Of a stretch of DNA of 64,000 bases, positions 41,420-50,555 are shown in pieces. Within the stretch, counting starts at the first letter, position 1; every line of letters begins with the position of its first letter. The notes beneath the pieces were generated by a model. It saw nothing but the letters and a program-made list of their open reading frames with translations. It did not search any database and had not been told where the DNA came from. Origin of the DNA: Alistipes sp. ZOR0009 (GTDB lineage: Bacteria; Bacteroidota; Bacteroidia; Bacteroidales; ZOR0009); assembly GCF_000798815.1 (NCBI RefSeq), contig NZ_JTLD01000002.1:1-64000 (forward strand), in the 5' to 3' direction. Position numbers and translations under genes: made by a program.

Positions 41420-42142
41420 ATGGAACGGAGAATGTTTGTCGAAACATTGGGTTTGCTTACAAAACTTGAAAAACTTGTTAGCGTAAACCAGCATATCCAG
41501 CCTAATACTTTATTGCTGGAAAACACTCAGCCATATCCTGGTTATTACAGTCAGCATGAGGTTGATTTGGAAAAGCCAAGGACGGTTTTTATTGTTACAA
41601 AAGAACGGTATTCTATTGATGAGGTTCTTCGATTGATGTATGAAGCTCGGAAAATATTTAACCATCAGTTGGATGCAACTCCCTGTAAAATATCTATTTT
41701 TTCTGATAGTTACTACGCTATTAGAGTTCGGCATCTTAAAAATTTTGGAATGGTCAAAGACTTTCAGGATTTTTTGAGAGGTGAGGGTGTTGTCTTTTTG
41801 AAGCATAGAGCGATTAATGATACCGCTACGCTTGAAATACAAAAGCTGTTTAATTTGGAGGAGATTATTGCTGGTGTATATCAGGATTTGGATGAATCGG
41901 GCGAGCGCTATATTTCTTTATCTGTAAAGCTTGATTTTGGTCAGTTTGTAAAGGTTACTCAAGCCGTGAAAAATAATATTGATGAGAATAATTTTGATGC
42001 GGCTTTAGCAGTGTTTTATCGGAAGAATGGAGTTGTGGATGCTGTTCGTGTTTTTGAGCCATTTATAAGTATTCATAATCTCGAAAAAATTAGGATGGCT
42101 TATGAGGATCAAATTCGCCGATTAAAATTAAATGAGATATAA
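41420..42142 (+). CDS. Conserved-looking protein of unknown function, 240 aa
   Basis: I do not recognise this protein. It has no signal peptide or membrane segment, and a mixed alpha/beta composition. The N-terminal part includes a Pro/Tyr-rich segment (NTQPYPGYYSQHEV) followed by an E-rich helix; the middle has FLRGEGVVFLKHRAIND; the C-terminal third is helical and charged. The ATG at 41420 is preceded by A/T-rich sequence. It is followed by a bidirectional terminator. A cytoplasmic protein restricted to Bacteroidota is my guess. Confidence 0.65.
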   Translation: MERRMFVETLGLLTKLEKLVSVNQHIQPNTLLLENTQPYPGYYSQHEVDLEKPRTVFIVTKERYSIDEVLRLMYEARKIFNHQLDATPCKISIFSDSYYAIRVRHLKNFGMVKDFQDFLRGEGVVFLKHRAINDTATLEIQKLFNLEEIIAGVYQDLDESGERYISLSVKLDFGQFVKVTQAVKNNIDENNFDAALAVFYRKNGVVDAVRVFEPFISIHNLEKIRMAYEDQIRRLKLNEI

Positions 42143-42170
42143 AAAAGAGAGCCCATTGGGCTCTCTTTTT
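42142..42170. terminator. Bidirectional terminator
   Basis: AAAAAGAGAGCCC / GGGCTCTCTTTTT with a 3-base loop separates two convergent genes; A and T runs flank both arms. Confidence 0.9.
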
Positions 42171-42173
42171 GTT

Positions 42174-45100
42174 TTATTCTTCTTCGTAGGATGAATCGTT
42201 TTGTTGGGGCATTTGGCTTTGCATTGTCGCCGAATACATTGGGTAGAAGTTGTTCAGGGCTGCTTCATACTTTTTGAATAAAGTAGGATTGTAATTTTTT
42301 ACAACCTCAGACATAAGAAGTAGGCCTTGCATTCCCCATTGTTTTTCGATGCCAAGCTGGTTACCATATTGGGGGGCGAGCTTGAAAAAGAATGTCAAAT
42401 TGTTGACACTGCGACTTAGTATATCCTCCGCAACCTTATCTGCTTTATCTTTTTTGCCTAACTTGTAGTAGTTTTCAACAATTGGAGGCATGCTGTAAGG
42501 CATTAATTCTGGCGCGTAAAGGCTGATAGGGACTAGCTCCATTCCTTTATCCTGTGCTTTTAGAGCTTTTTCAAACTTACCTTCCTTTATCAATTCTGCG
42601 GATAATCTGGAGAACATATCTCTAATTCGAAGTACTTGAACAACTGTTCTGTTCATGTTCTGGTCAATGTAGATTTTTGGATCATTCATTGTACTCCATC
42701 TGTACTTGTTCATTAAGTTGGTGTATAGAACATCCGTGTTAACTCTACCCGCGTCTAAGCTGTAAGGATTTCTTGCTGTTTTGATGGGGACAATTCTATA
42801 TGCAAACCCGTCAAATTCTAGATAATCGCTGAAGCCTAAATCGCCTTCGCCTCCAGGAGATACAACGTATATAGGTCTATCCCATTGGTAGTGAGATAGA
42901 ATGTCTAGTATGGCAAGGTCACTTTTGGTAAGGTTGCTTTTCTTTATAGTGATGTAAAGAGAATCAACCATTAAAGATGCATCTTTGGCAGAGACAATGC
43001 CGTACTTAAGCGCGTTTTGCTTATTAACCGGAATTTTGATATTTCTAGTTGGCGTGTAGCTGATGTACTCTCCGTTATAGGGGATCTTTGTACTTGGATC
43101 TGGATCGAGAATAAAATCCATTACTTCTGCACCATCATGAAAATCTTTGACTCTGTCTGTTACGACAATCTGATCATTTATTCCTTGGATGTACTTCTCT
43201 CTCGGCATGGTGATTGGTAGGGGCTCGGAGTTGTAAGCCTTTTTCTTCATCTGATCAATATACCAGTCTGTGCCGAGGAGGCTGGTATTCATCACTCTTA
43301 CATCTGTCCTAGTCCCCTTTACCTCCTGTTGGAACCATAGTGAGAAGGTGTCATTATCACCGTTGGTAATTATAATACTATTAGGAAGAAGTCCATTCAA
43401 GTAGTTATAGGCAAAATCTTCAGCCATATATCGGTTAGATCTGTCATGGTCATCCCAGTTTTGGCTAGCCATTAATATTGGAGCCGCAAGTAAGCAGCCT
43501 ACAGTTGCAATTGCAGGAGCGGCAATACCTTTTACCTTTTTACTTAGGAATTCTTGGATTGATAAAACTGCCAATCCAATCCATATTGTAAATGCGTAGA
43601 ACGATCCAGCATATGCGTAGTCTCGCTCTCTAGGTTGAAGCGGACTCTGGTTTAGGTAGACGACTATTGCAAGTCCCGTAAGTAGGAATAGGAGTCCTAC
43701 AACAAAAGCATTCTTCGGATCTTTTTGTATTTGGAACATCAGACCAATCAATCCTAATATCAAAGGAAGAAAGTAGTACTTGTTGCTGCCTTTGTTGCCT
43801 TTGAGATATTCTGGGGTTTGATCACTTCCAGAAATTGCCTTGTCTATGAAAGGAATGCCTGATTGCCATTGACCCGTGAGGCTATTGCTTGCCTGAATAT
43901 CGTTTTGTCTTCCAACAAAATTCCACATGAAGTAACGAATGTACATGTGGCCAACTTGATAGTTGAAGAAAAAGCTTAGGTTTTCTCCAAATGTCGGAAT
44001 AGTTGCGTTTTCTGGTTCTCCTGAAGCATTTGTTGTGAGCACTTGCCTTCCTTTAATATTTCCCCATTGCATGTATTGTTCTATGTGCTCCTTTTGGGGG
44101 CTGTACATACGAGGAAATATGGTTTCGAAATTTTTGTCGTACTCGTAGTTGTATGAGATTACATATTTCTCATATTTCCCTGTCTTGGTATTCTTTGCGT
44201 AAGAATAACGAGGGGTCATATTGGTTACAGGAGCCGAAAAGTATTGTCCTTTTACAAGAGGTCTATCTCCGTATTGTTCCCTATTTAAATAGTTTATAAG
44301 TGAGAATACATTCTCTGGATCATTTTCGTTGATTGGCGTATCTGCAAATGCTCGTACAACAATCATAGCATAGCTAGAGTAGCCTAGAATAATTACAGAT
44401 GCGCAAAGTATGATTGTATTTGCAATCCATTTACCATGCTTATACGTAAAGTGAATGCTCCAGATCAGAGCGCTAATTAGTAAAATCAGATAAACGATTG
44501 TTCCGGAATTAAAAGGTAGTCCGAAGCTGTTTACAAAAAATAGCTCGAACCATGAACCTATGGCCGCAATTCCTGGAATAATTCCGTATAGAATACCAAC
44601 TAAGATGGCTCCAGATAGTAGTAACGTTTTTATAACGCCAACTTTGCTTACGTTGTAACTTTTAAAATAGTAAACAAAAACAATTGCAGGGATTGCAAGC
44701 AGGTTCAATAAGTGAACTCCAATCGAAAGTCCCATTAGGTAGGCTATTAAAACAAGCCATCTGTTAGCATATGGTTTGCCAAAGTCATTTTCCCATTTCA
44801 AAATAGCCCAAAATACAACAGCGGTAAAGAGCGATGACATTGCATAAACTTCGCCTTCGACAGCAGAGAACCAGAAGGTATCAGAAAAAGTATATGCTAA
44901 AGCGCCAACTGCGCCAGCCCCAATAATTCCGAATACTTGGCTAGCAGAAAGATTTTCAGTATCTGCAAAAAGACGCTTTGCGAGGTGTGTGATGGTCCAA
45001 AAGAGGAACAGAATTGTAAAAGCACTCGCTAATGCCGACATAACATTTACCATGGCCGCCACCAAATCTAGGTTTCCTCCAGCCATCAGCGTAAACGCTC

Positions 45101-45284
45101 TGGCAATAATCATGAATAGCGGCGCTCCTGGTGGATGCCCTACTTGAAGCTTAAATGCGGTAGCAATAAATTCTCCGCAATCCCAATAGCTCGCCGAAGG
45201 CTCAATTGTCAGCAAGTAAACAATTGCTGAAATGGCAAAAATAAGCCAACCTACGAGCGTGTTGTAAAATTTGTAGCTCTTCAT
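42174..45284 (-). CDS. DUF2723 multi-pass membrane protein, O-mannosyltransferase-like
   Basis: The 1036-residue inner-membrane protein belongs to DUF2723, a Bacteroidota group distantly related to GT-C protein O-mannosyltransferases. The signature is YWDCGEFIATAFKLQVGHPPGAPLF (residues about 33-57), with the acidic DCGE expected at the GT-C catalytic site. About 12 membrane segments fill the first 560 residues, followed by a periplasmic region and a helical C-terminus with TPR-like features. It may transfer sugar from a lipid donor to proteins in the periplasm, matching the general O-glycosylation known in this phylum. Substrate is not shown. Confidence 0.88.
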   Translation of the reverse strand: MKSYKFYNTLVGWLIFAISAIVYLLTIEPSASYWDCGEFIATAFKLQVGHPPGAPLFMIIARAFTLMAGGNLDLVAAMVNVMSALASAFTILFLFWTITHLAKRLFADTENLSASQVFGIIGAGAVGALAYTFSDTFWFSAVEGEVYAMSSLFTAVVFWAILKWENDFGKPYANRWLVLIAYLMGLSIGVHLLNLLAIPAIVFVYYFKSYNVSKVGVIKTLLLSGAILVGILYGIIPGIAAIGSWFELFFVNSFGLPFNSGTIVYLILLISALIWSIHFTYKHGKWIANTIILCASVIILGYSSYAMIVVRAFADTPINENDPENVFSLINYLNREQYGDRPLVKGQYFSAPVTNMTPRYSYAKNTKTGKYEKYVISYNYEYDKNFETIFPRMYSPQKEHIEQYMQWGNIKGRQVLTTNASGEPENATIPTFGENLSFFFNYQVGHMYIRYFMWNFVGRQNDIQASNSLTGQWQSGIPFIDKAISGSDQTPEYLKGNKGSNKYYFLPLILGLIGLMFQIQKDPKNAFVVGLLFLLTGLAIVVYLNQSPLQPRERDYAYAGSFYAFTIWIGLAVLSIQEFLSKKVKGIAAPAIATVGCLLAAPILMASQNWDDHDRSNRYMAEDFAYNYLNGLLPNSIIITNGDNDTFSLWFQQEVKGTRTDVRVMNTSLLGTDWYIDQMKKKAYNSEPLPITMPREKYIQGINDQIVVTDRVKDFHDGAEVMDFILDPDPSTKIPYNGEYISYTPTRNIKIPVNKQNALKYGIVSAKDASLMVDSLYITIKKSNLTKSDLAILDILSHYQWDRPIYVVSPGGEGDLGFSDYLEFDGFAYRIVPIKTARNPYSLDAGRVNTDVLYTNLMNKYRWSTMNDPKIYIDQNMNRTVVQVLRIRDMFSRLSAELIKEGKFEKALKAQDKGMELVPISLYAPELMPYSMPPIVENYYKLGKKDKADKVAEDILSRSVNNLTFFFKLAPQYGNQLGIEKQWGMQGLLLMSEVVKNYNPTLFKKYEAALNNFYPMYSATMQSQMPQQNDSSYEEE

Positions 45285-45414
45285 CTTGTTGTATATCAGA
45301 TTTTACATTTACATATGAAAACCAAGCTAAAATAGTGTTTTTATCATTAGATAAGCAATTACATGGACTTTTAACAAGCTATTAGCTATATTTATCCGCT
45401 CAAATCAGGATAAC

Positions 45415-45777
45415 ATGGCAAAGAAGGAGAATGAAAACGGCTGGAAGGATAGGCTAAATGTAGTGTATTCTACTAATCCAGACTTTCAATATCAGCATCA
45501 GGAGGCTGATGAAACCCAGGAAACGCTTTCTCCCAAGCTGCAAAACCTAAGGGTGATGCTTGATAAGAAGCAACGTGGAGGTAAGCAGGTGACGTTGGTT
45601 ACTGGCTTTATTGGCACTGAAGATGATCTAAAAGATCTTGGTAAAATGTTGAAATCAAAATGTGGTGTTGGAGGTTCCGTAAAAAATGGGGATGTTTTGA
45701 TTCAGGGAGATTTTAGGGACAAAGTTTTAGATTTGCTTTTGAAGGCGGGCTATAAAGCTAAAAAAGCAGGCGGTTAA
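45415..45777 (+). CDS. SUI1/YciH-family translation factor
   Basis: The 120-residue protein has the SUI1 (eIF1-like) domain in its C-terminal two-thirds: LRVMLDKKQRGGKQVTLVTGF, DLKDLGKMLKSKCGVGGSVK and VLIQGDFRDKVLDLLLKAGY. Bacterial YciH proteins act on initiation fidelity and may discriminate non-canonical initiation events. The N-terminal 40 residues (charged, Gln-rich) are not part of the domain. It is divergent from the DUF2723 gene over a 130-base gap and leads into the large barrel protein on the same strand, but is not clearly in its operon. Confidence 0.9.
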   Translation: MAKKENENGWKDRLNVVYSTNPDFQYQHQEADETQETLSPKLQNLRVMLDKKQRGGKQVTLVTGFIGTEDDLKDLGKMLKSKCGVGGSVKNGDVLIQGDFRDKVLDLLLKAGYKAKKAGG

Positions 45778-45796
45778 ATTTTTATATAAAAGTGCG

Positions 45797-48622
45797 ATGA
45801 AGAGATTTTTAGTTACTCTTCTTTCTTTTCTTTTTGCTAACATTTGCTTTTCCCAGTACTTTTCTTCTGGCGAAGATCCTGCTCGAGTGCAGTATAGTTA
45901 CATAAATACACCTCATTTTAACGTAGTCTTTCCCATAGGTGCAGATGCTTATGCCTTTCGATTAGCGTCAATGTTGGAGCAGTCGTTTAGAAATGTTCAG
46001 TTTAGTCCGCTTTTCAAAACAAAGAATATTAACGTTCTTCTTCATACCCGAAACTCGAATTCTAATGGTTTTGTCTCTTGGGCTCCTAGGCGTATGGAGT
46101 TGATGACTCTCCCTCCATTTGAATTTGGCCCATTATCGTGGGACCGAGATTTGGCAATACACGAGTTTCGCCATGTTTCTCAAATATCTTCCTTATATAG
46201 TGGTTTAACAGGATTGAGTTATTATGTTTTAGGAGAGCAGGGTATAGGATCTATGACATCTCTTATTCCTTTGTGGTTTTATGAGGGAGATGCTGTTTAT
46301 GCTGAGACCGCTTTTTCGAATTCAGGACGAGGGCGAAATTCTAATTTTACTTTAGCATATAGGGCAAGGTTGTCGCAGGGTTGTAAGCTCAGTTTTGATC
46401 AATACTTAAACGGTTCCTACAAAACTTTCATCCCGAACCATTATGAACTTGGATACTTGCTTACATCTTATGCAAGAATTAAATACGGACAAAATGTTTG
46501 GGACAGCGTAGTTCGTTATACAACTAGGAATCCATTTTTAATGGCTCCTTTTTCTTTTGGTATAAGAAAGTATACCGGACAGACAAGAAAAAAATTGTTT
46601 AATAATGCTGTTTCTTTTTTTGATTCGACTTGGTCTGCTAGTATAAGTAATAAATCTGTAAAAGAATTAAATAAAAGGTGTATAAAAGAATATTTAAATT
46701 ATTGTTATCCAATTGTTGTAGATTCTAATTTGTATTCATTCAAATTGTCTCTCGATCGTAATCCAATGCTTGTTAGGCACGATAAAGATGGAGTTGAATA
46801 TAAAATAAGAGCGGTTGGATCGGTAAATTCGGCTCCAACTTCAAATGGATGTGATATTTTCTGGACAGAGTATGCAAATGTAGGGAGGTGGGCTCAGGAG
46901 AAGTTTTCAGTCCTGAAGCGATTTTCTGTTAAAACTAATAGGGTTTCTCTGGTTTCTGATTTTGGTTACTATTCGTACCCTGCTGTTAAAGGCGATACTG
47001 TGGCTGTTATTAAGAATACCCCAACCAATAAAATAGTTTTAGGTATTTATTCACTAGATTTTGAGCCTATCAAAGCGGTTAATCTGGAATTTAATCAGGT
47101 TAAGGATTTGCAGTGGGTTGGTTCCGAATTAGCATATACAGCATTAGATAAGTTCGATAATATGATTGTAGTTAAGCAATCCGTTGACCAAAGACGTGTA
47201 GATACTCTATTTAATTTTGGAAGAAGAAATATGGGAGGAGTAAAGGTTGTTGGTGATTCAATCTTTTTTACTTCAGATTTTTCTGGCAAATCCGATCTTT
47301 ATTCATATTGTTTGTCGACCAATACTTTAGAAAAGCAGTATGAGTCAACTTGTGAAGTAGGTAATTATAGCATATCTGGTAATACGATTGTAGTAACAGA
47401 TTATTCGATAGATGGTTTTAAGTTAAAGAAGGTTGGCAGAAATAGGGGTGTGGCCTGTAGCCTTGAAAACCCCAAATTTCCGATTGCTACAATGCTGTCA
47501 ACAATGGAGGGTAATTTGAACCTGCAGGATAGTGTTCTATATAAATCTGATTTTAAAATTAAAAGATACTATAAGTTTTCTCATTTGTTTAACTTTCATA
47601 GTTGGGCTCCTTTTTATTTTGATCCTTCAGCTGTTCAAGATTTCGATTTGACTATTTACCCAGGCTTTACTCTTATTTCTCAAAATTTATTGAATACTTC
47701 TTTCACATCTATTGCTTATGGTTATAAGGAAAATAGCCATATCGTAGATTTGAGCTACACTTATAAAGGCTGGTTGCCAGTTTTTAATTTCCGGATGAAT
47801 AGGTATAGTGGTATGCCTCGACTATTTTCCGTAAAAGGATTTAAATATGAGCGTGATTCAAGTGAGAGGCGAATGAAATTTGTGCTATCTGCCTATTTGC
47901 CAATTCAATTTTCTTATGGAGCGTGGAGTGGGCTTATACAGCCATATGCAGATCTGAGTCATTATAATGATATTCTATTGAGTGAAAGCACTCAAAAATA
48001 TGAAAAAGGTTTTGATGAATTAACGACATCTTTTTATGCTTCATGGCAGATGAAACTTGCTCATCAAAACATATTTCCACGCTGGGGTATGAATTTTTAC
48101 TTTAAGATGACTTCTGCGCCTTTCGAGAAAGGTAATTTGGGTGAACTTTACGCTTATCGTTTAGGTTTTATGATGCCAGGTGTATTGCCAAATCATGGAT
48201 TAATGACTCGCTGGTGCTACCAAAAACAAGTTATTGATAGATATCTGTTTTCTAATGCTTTTATTTTGCCACGAGGGTATAATAGTAGTAGCTTTAGTTC
48301 GTATAAGTATCAAGCTTTATTTGCCGATTATTCCTTTCCAGTAGCCTATCCTGACTTTAATCTTTCGTGGTTGGTCTATTTAAAAAGAGTTCGTGCTAAC
48401 CTATTCGCAGATGTTGCTAGACGGAATTATTGGAAGTATAAAAAGGCCGGAAGTTCTGAAAAGGTTTATTTTGAGGAAGATTACGCTTCTTTTGGTAGCG
48501 ACATTCTCTTTGATTTTAACGCATTACGATCAACTTTTCCTATGACTAGTGGTATTAGATTGGCGTATAATAATAACAAAACGATGACTTGGAACTACTT
48601 TTTTTCAATTCGTTTTAACTAA
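45797..48622 (+). CDS. Gluzincin-like peptidase fused to beta-propeller and outer-membrane barrel
   Basis: The 941-residue protein starts with a signal peptide (residues 1-19). Residues 30-240 look like a zinc peptidase: IHEFRHVSQ gives H122-E123-x-x-H126, and WFYEGDAVYAE supplies a third ligand Glu163, the pattern of M1-like or peptidase-MA gluzincins. Residues 250-560 read as a TolB/WD40-like propeller of repeated short strands, and 600-941 as a transmembrane beta-barrel ending FFSIRFN. The active site would face the surface or periplasm. I do not know this combined architecture as a named family. It lies close to the folate gene on the same strand. Confidence 0.75.
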   Translation: MKRFLVTLLSFLFANICFSQYFSSGEDPARVQYSYINTPHFNVVFPIGADAYAFRLASMLEQSFRNVQFSPLFKTKNINVLLHTRNSNSNGFVSWAPRRMELMTLPPFEFGPLSWDRDLAIHEFRHVSQISSLYSGLTGLSYYVLGEQGIGSMTSLIPLWFYEGDAVYAETAFSNSGRGRNSNFTLAYRARLSQGCKLSFDQYLNGSYKTFIPNHYELGYLLTSYARIKYGQNVWDSVVRYTTRNPFLMAPFSFGIRKYTGQTRKKLFNNAVSFFDSTWSASISNKSVKELNKRCIKEYLNYCYPIVVDSNLYSFKLSLDRNPMLVRHDKDGVEYKIRAVGSVNSAPTSNGCDIFWTEYANVGRWAQEKFSVLKRFSVKTNRVSLVSDFGYYSYPAVKGDTVAVIKNTPTNKIVLGIYSLDFEPIKAVNLEFNQVKDLQWVGSELAYTALDKFDNMIVVKQSVDQRRVDTLFNFGRRNMGGVKVVGDSIFFTSDFSGKSDLYSYCLSTNTLEKQYESTCEVGNYSISGNTIVVTDYSIDGFKLKKVGRNRGVACSLENPKFPIATMLSTMEGNLNLQDSVLYKSDFKIKRYYKFSHLFNFHSWAPFYFDPSAVQDFDLTIYPGFTLISQNLLNTSFTSIAYGYKENSHIVDLSYTYKGWLPVFNFRMNRYSGMPRLFSVKGFKYERDSSERRMKFVLSAYLPIQFSYGAWSGLIQPYADLSHYNDILLSESTQKYEKGFDELTTSFYASWQMKLAHQNIFPRWGMNFYFKMTSAPFEKGNLGELYAYRLGFMMPGVLPNHGLMTRWCYQKQVIDRYLFSNAFILPRGYNSSSFSSYKYQALFADYSFPVAYPDFNLSWLVYLKRVRANLFADVARRNYWKYKKAGSSEKVYFEEDYASFGSDILFDFNALRSTFPMTSGIRLAYNNNKTMTWNYFFSIRFN

Positions 48623-48627
48623 ATAAT

Positions 48628-49176
48628 ATGACAAAAAATGAATTGCGGGGTATAATTAAGAGGCAGAAAGAGTTAGAAGATAAGTCGCTTTGGAGCGATA
48701 AGTCTAACGACATTTTTGAATTTATTGAAGTTTTAGATTGCTTTAATAATGCTTCAAGTATACTTTTATATTGGTCTTTAAAAGATGAAGTTATAACTAA
48801 TTTAATCACTGAGAAATGGGCTGACACTAAAAAGATATATTTGCCAGTTGTAACAGGATCCGTTTTGAATATTGTTAGGTTTCAGGGGATAGATAAAATG
48901 AAGCCAGAGCCGATTTTTGGCATACTGGAACCTGTATCTGATGAGGTTGTTGGTATGGATGAGATTGATTTGGTTATAGTACCAGGCGTTGCCTTTGATC
49001 GTTTTTGTCAAAGATTGGGGAGGGGTAAAGGGTACTACGACCGACTCCTTGCGGAATCGGGCGCAGTAAAAATTGGTGTTGCTTACGATTTTCAGATAGT
49101 GGACAGAGTTCCTACCGAAACTTTTGATGTTCCTTTGGATATGGTGGTGACAGAGTCTGAGTTTATTCTGCGTTAA
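48628..49176 (+). CDS. 5-formyltetrahydrofolate cyclo-ligase
   Basis: This 182-residue enzyme converts 5-formyl-THF to 5,10-methenyl-THF using ATP. The family signature is VPGVAFDRFCQRLGRGKGYYDRLL (residues about 114-137), with the Gly-rich phosphate loop. The N-terminal MTKNELRGIIKRQKELEDKSL aligns with the standard helix. It begins 5 bases after the barrel gene's stop and so may be co-transcribed with it, which looks accidental functionally. Its TAA stop shares the palindrome TTAA with the convergent acid phosphatase stop (4-base overlap). Confidence 0.92.
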   Translation: MTKNELRGIIKRQKELEDKSLWSDKSNDIFEFIEVLDCFNNASSILLYWSLKDEVITNLITEKWADTKKIYLPVVTGSVLNIVRFQGIDKMKPEPIFGILEPVSDEVVGMDEIDLVIVPGVAFDRFCQRLGRGKGYYDRLLAESGAVKIGVAYDFQIVDRVPTETFDVPLDMVVTESEFILR

Positions 49177-49955
49177 AATCCAACAACTTTGCTCTTTCTT
49201 GCGTTGTAGCGTTCTTCGTCTGTTTTGGTTCCCTTGGTAATTGGCTTTTCCCAATCGCCATAAGTGGGGTTGGGAAGGATGATGTATCTGTAGCCGAATT
49301 GACTTTTAAATTTATCAACAAGGTCGAATTCCGAGCCATCTCTTTTGTCGAAGAGCGTATTGAAATCAGAGAGGTTGTCTCCAATAAGCATTACGATATC
49401 GTATTTTTCAGCAACAAGCTTACGGCGAGCATCTTTTGATGACTCTTTCGTTTTGAAGTATAAGTTTTCTTTTTGGGCAAATTCAAATCCTTCGTTATTG
49501 AGGTTTTGTAGCGTTTTTTCTATTTCAGTAGTATCGCGGTTGCTAATATATATAATGCTTACTCCTTGAGATTTTGCATATTTTGTAAACTCTACAGCGC
49601 CAGGGAGGGCTTTTGCCTTTGCAAGATCTGTCCATTCTTTCCAGATTTCTGGTCTAAATGATTTGCCTGTGTGGATTAGCCTACCTTCAAATGGGCTATT
49701 GTCAAGCATGGTTTCGTCGATATCTACTACTACAGCCTGAGGTTTTTCTTTCCTATCTTTTACGAAATTGGACAGGTTACTTTTTGCCATATTGAAACCT
49801 TGGATATACAAGGCTTTCATCTCAGGAGACGACTGATACCACAAGGTTGCCTGAATCAGGTAGTCTGAAGTCGTTCCCGCATTTTGAGATACCGGTTTGT
49901 TAGATGCTAGAATAAGCGAGCTAACCAATAGAATTGTTCCAAAAAATCTTTTCAT
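49173..49955 (-). CDS. P4-type acid phosphatase / 5'-nucleotidase (HAD)
   Basis: The 260-residue secreted HAD phosphatase resembles lipoprotein e(P4). The catalytic Asp78 and Asp80 are in VVVDIDET (residues 75-82), with MLDNSPFEG after, IYISNRDTTEIE as motif II and LIGDNLSDFN as the C-terminal Asp pair. P4 enzymes dephosphorylate nucleotides such as NMN or AMP in the periplasm. The leader (LLVSSLILASN) lacks the Cys of a lipobox, unlike the Haemophilus P4 protein, so it is probably a soluble periplasmic protein. It converges with the cyclo-ligase gene. Confidence 0.92.
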   Translation of the reverse strand: MKRFFGTILLVSSLILASNKPVSQNAGTTSDYLIQATLWYQSSPEMKALYIQGFNMAKSNLSNFVKDRKEKPQAVVVDIDETMLDNSPFEGRLIHTGKSFRPEIWKEWTDLAKAKALPGAVEFTKYAKSQGVSIIYISNRDTTEIEKTLQNLNNEGFEFAQKENLYFKTKESSKDARRKLVAEKYDIVMLIGDNLSDFNTLFDKRDGSEFDLVDKFKSQFGYRYIILPNPTYGDWEKPITKGTKTDEERYNARKSKVVGF

Positions 49956-50019
49956 TCTAATCGGGTTATATCAATAAAAAAAGGGCTATAAAATTATTCA
50001 AAATATTTTTATTAAGCTG

Positions 50020-50028
50020 TAACTTTTG
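50020..50028 (+). promoter_or_regulatory. Candidate promoter core of the ECF operon
   Basis: TAACTTTTG resembles TAnnTTTG with one extra base and precedes the ATG at 50068 by about 40 bases. The upstream start at 50026 (TTG) would lie inside it. Confidence 0.35.
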
Positions 50029-50067
50029 TACAGCACATTCGTCCTACACAAAAATTCAGATAACCGA

Positions 50068-50553
50068 ATGACTCCATATGAGTATAATAAGTGCGTAGAC
50101 TTATTTTCTGATAGCATATATAGGTTTGCTTTAAAGATGCTTAAAGATAGCGATACGTGCCATGATATAGTGCAGGATACTTTTGAAAAACTTTGGCTTA
50201 GGGTCGGCGAAATAGCCTTTGATAAGGCAAAGTCGTACCTCTTTACCACCGTTTATCACGCGACGATTGATCAAATCCGAAAAAAGAATAGGTTGGGAAA
50301 TCCTGTTGATCTCGAAAAGGTCAATGAGTCGGTTAGTAGTATAAGTCCTGATTTAAAGGAAATTTTGAATAGAGGGTTGGCGTTGCTACCAGAAGACCAG
50401 AAGTCGGTTGTGCTTCTACGCGATTACGAAGGGTACAGCTATGAAGAAATTGGCGAAATTACGGGCTTAAATGAATCGCAAGTGAAGGTGTATATCTACC
50501 GAGCGAGGCTTTTCTTGAAGAATTATATAGGTAAAATTGAAAACGTATTATAG
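50068..50553 (+). CDS. ECF-type RNA polymerase sigma factor
   Basis: This 161-residue sigma factor has regions 2 and 4 only. Region 2 includes FRFALKMLKDSDTCHDIVQDTFEKLW, region 2.4 SYLFTTVYHATIDQIRK, and region 4 the LPEDQKSVVLLRDYEGYSYEEIGEITGLNESQVKVYIYRAR helix-turn-helix. The start is placed at MTPYEYNKC because the longer frame begins in the promoter core. Its gene is followed at 2 bases by a membrane protein likely to be its anti-sigma factor and by an outer membrane protein, a common envelope-stress or surface-sensing arrangement. Confidence 0.93.
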   Translation: MTPYEYNKCVDLFSDSIYRFALKMLKDSDTCHDIVQDTFEKLWLRVGEIAFDKAKSYLFTTVYHATIDQIRKKNRLGNPVDLEKVNESVSSISPDLKEILNRGLALLPEDQKSVVLLRDYEGYSYEEIGEITGLNESQVKVYIYRARLFLKNYIGKIENVL

Positions 50554-50555
50554 CT

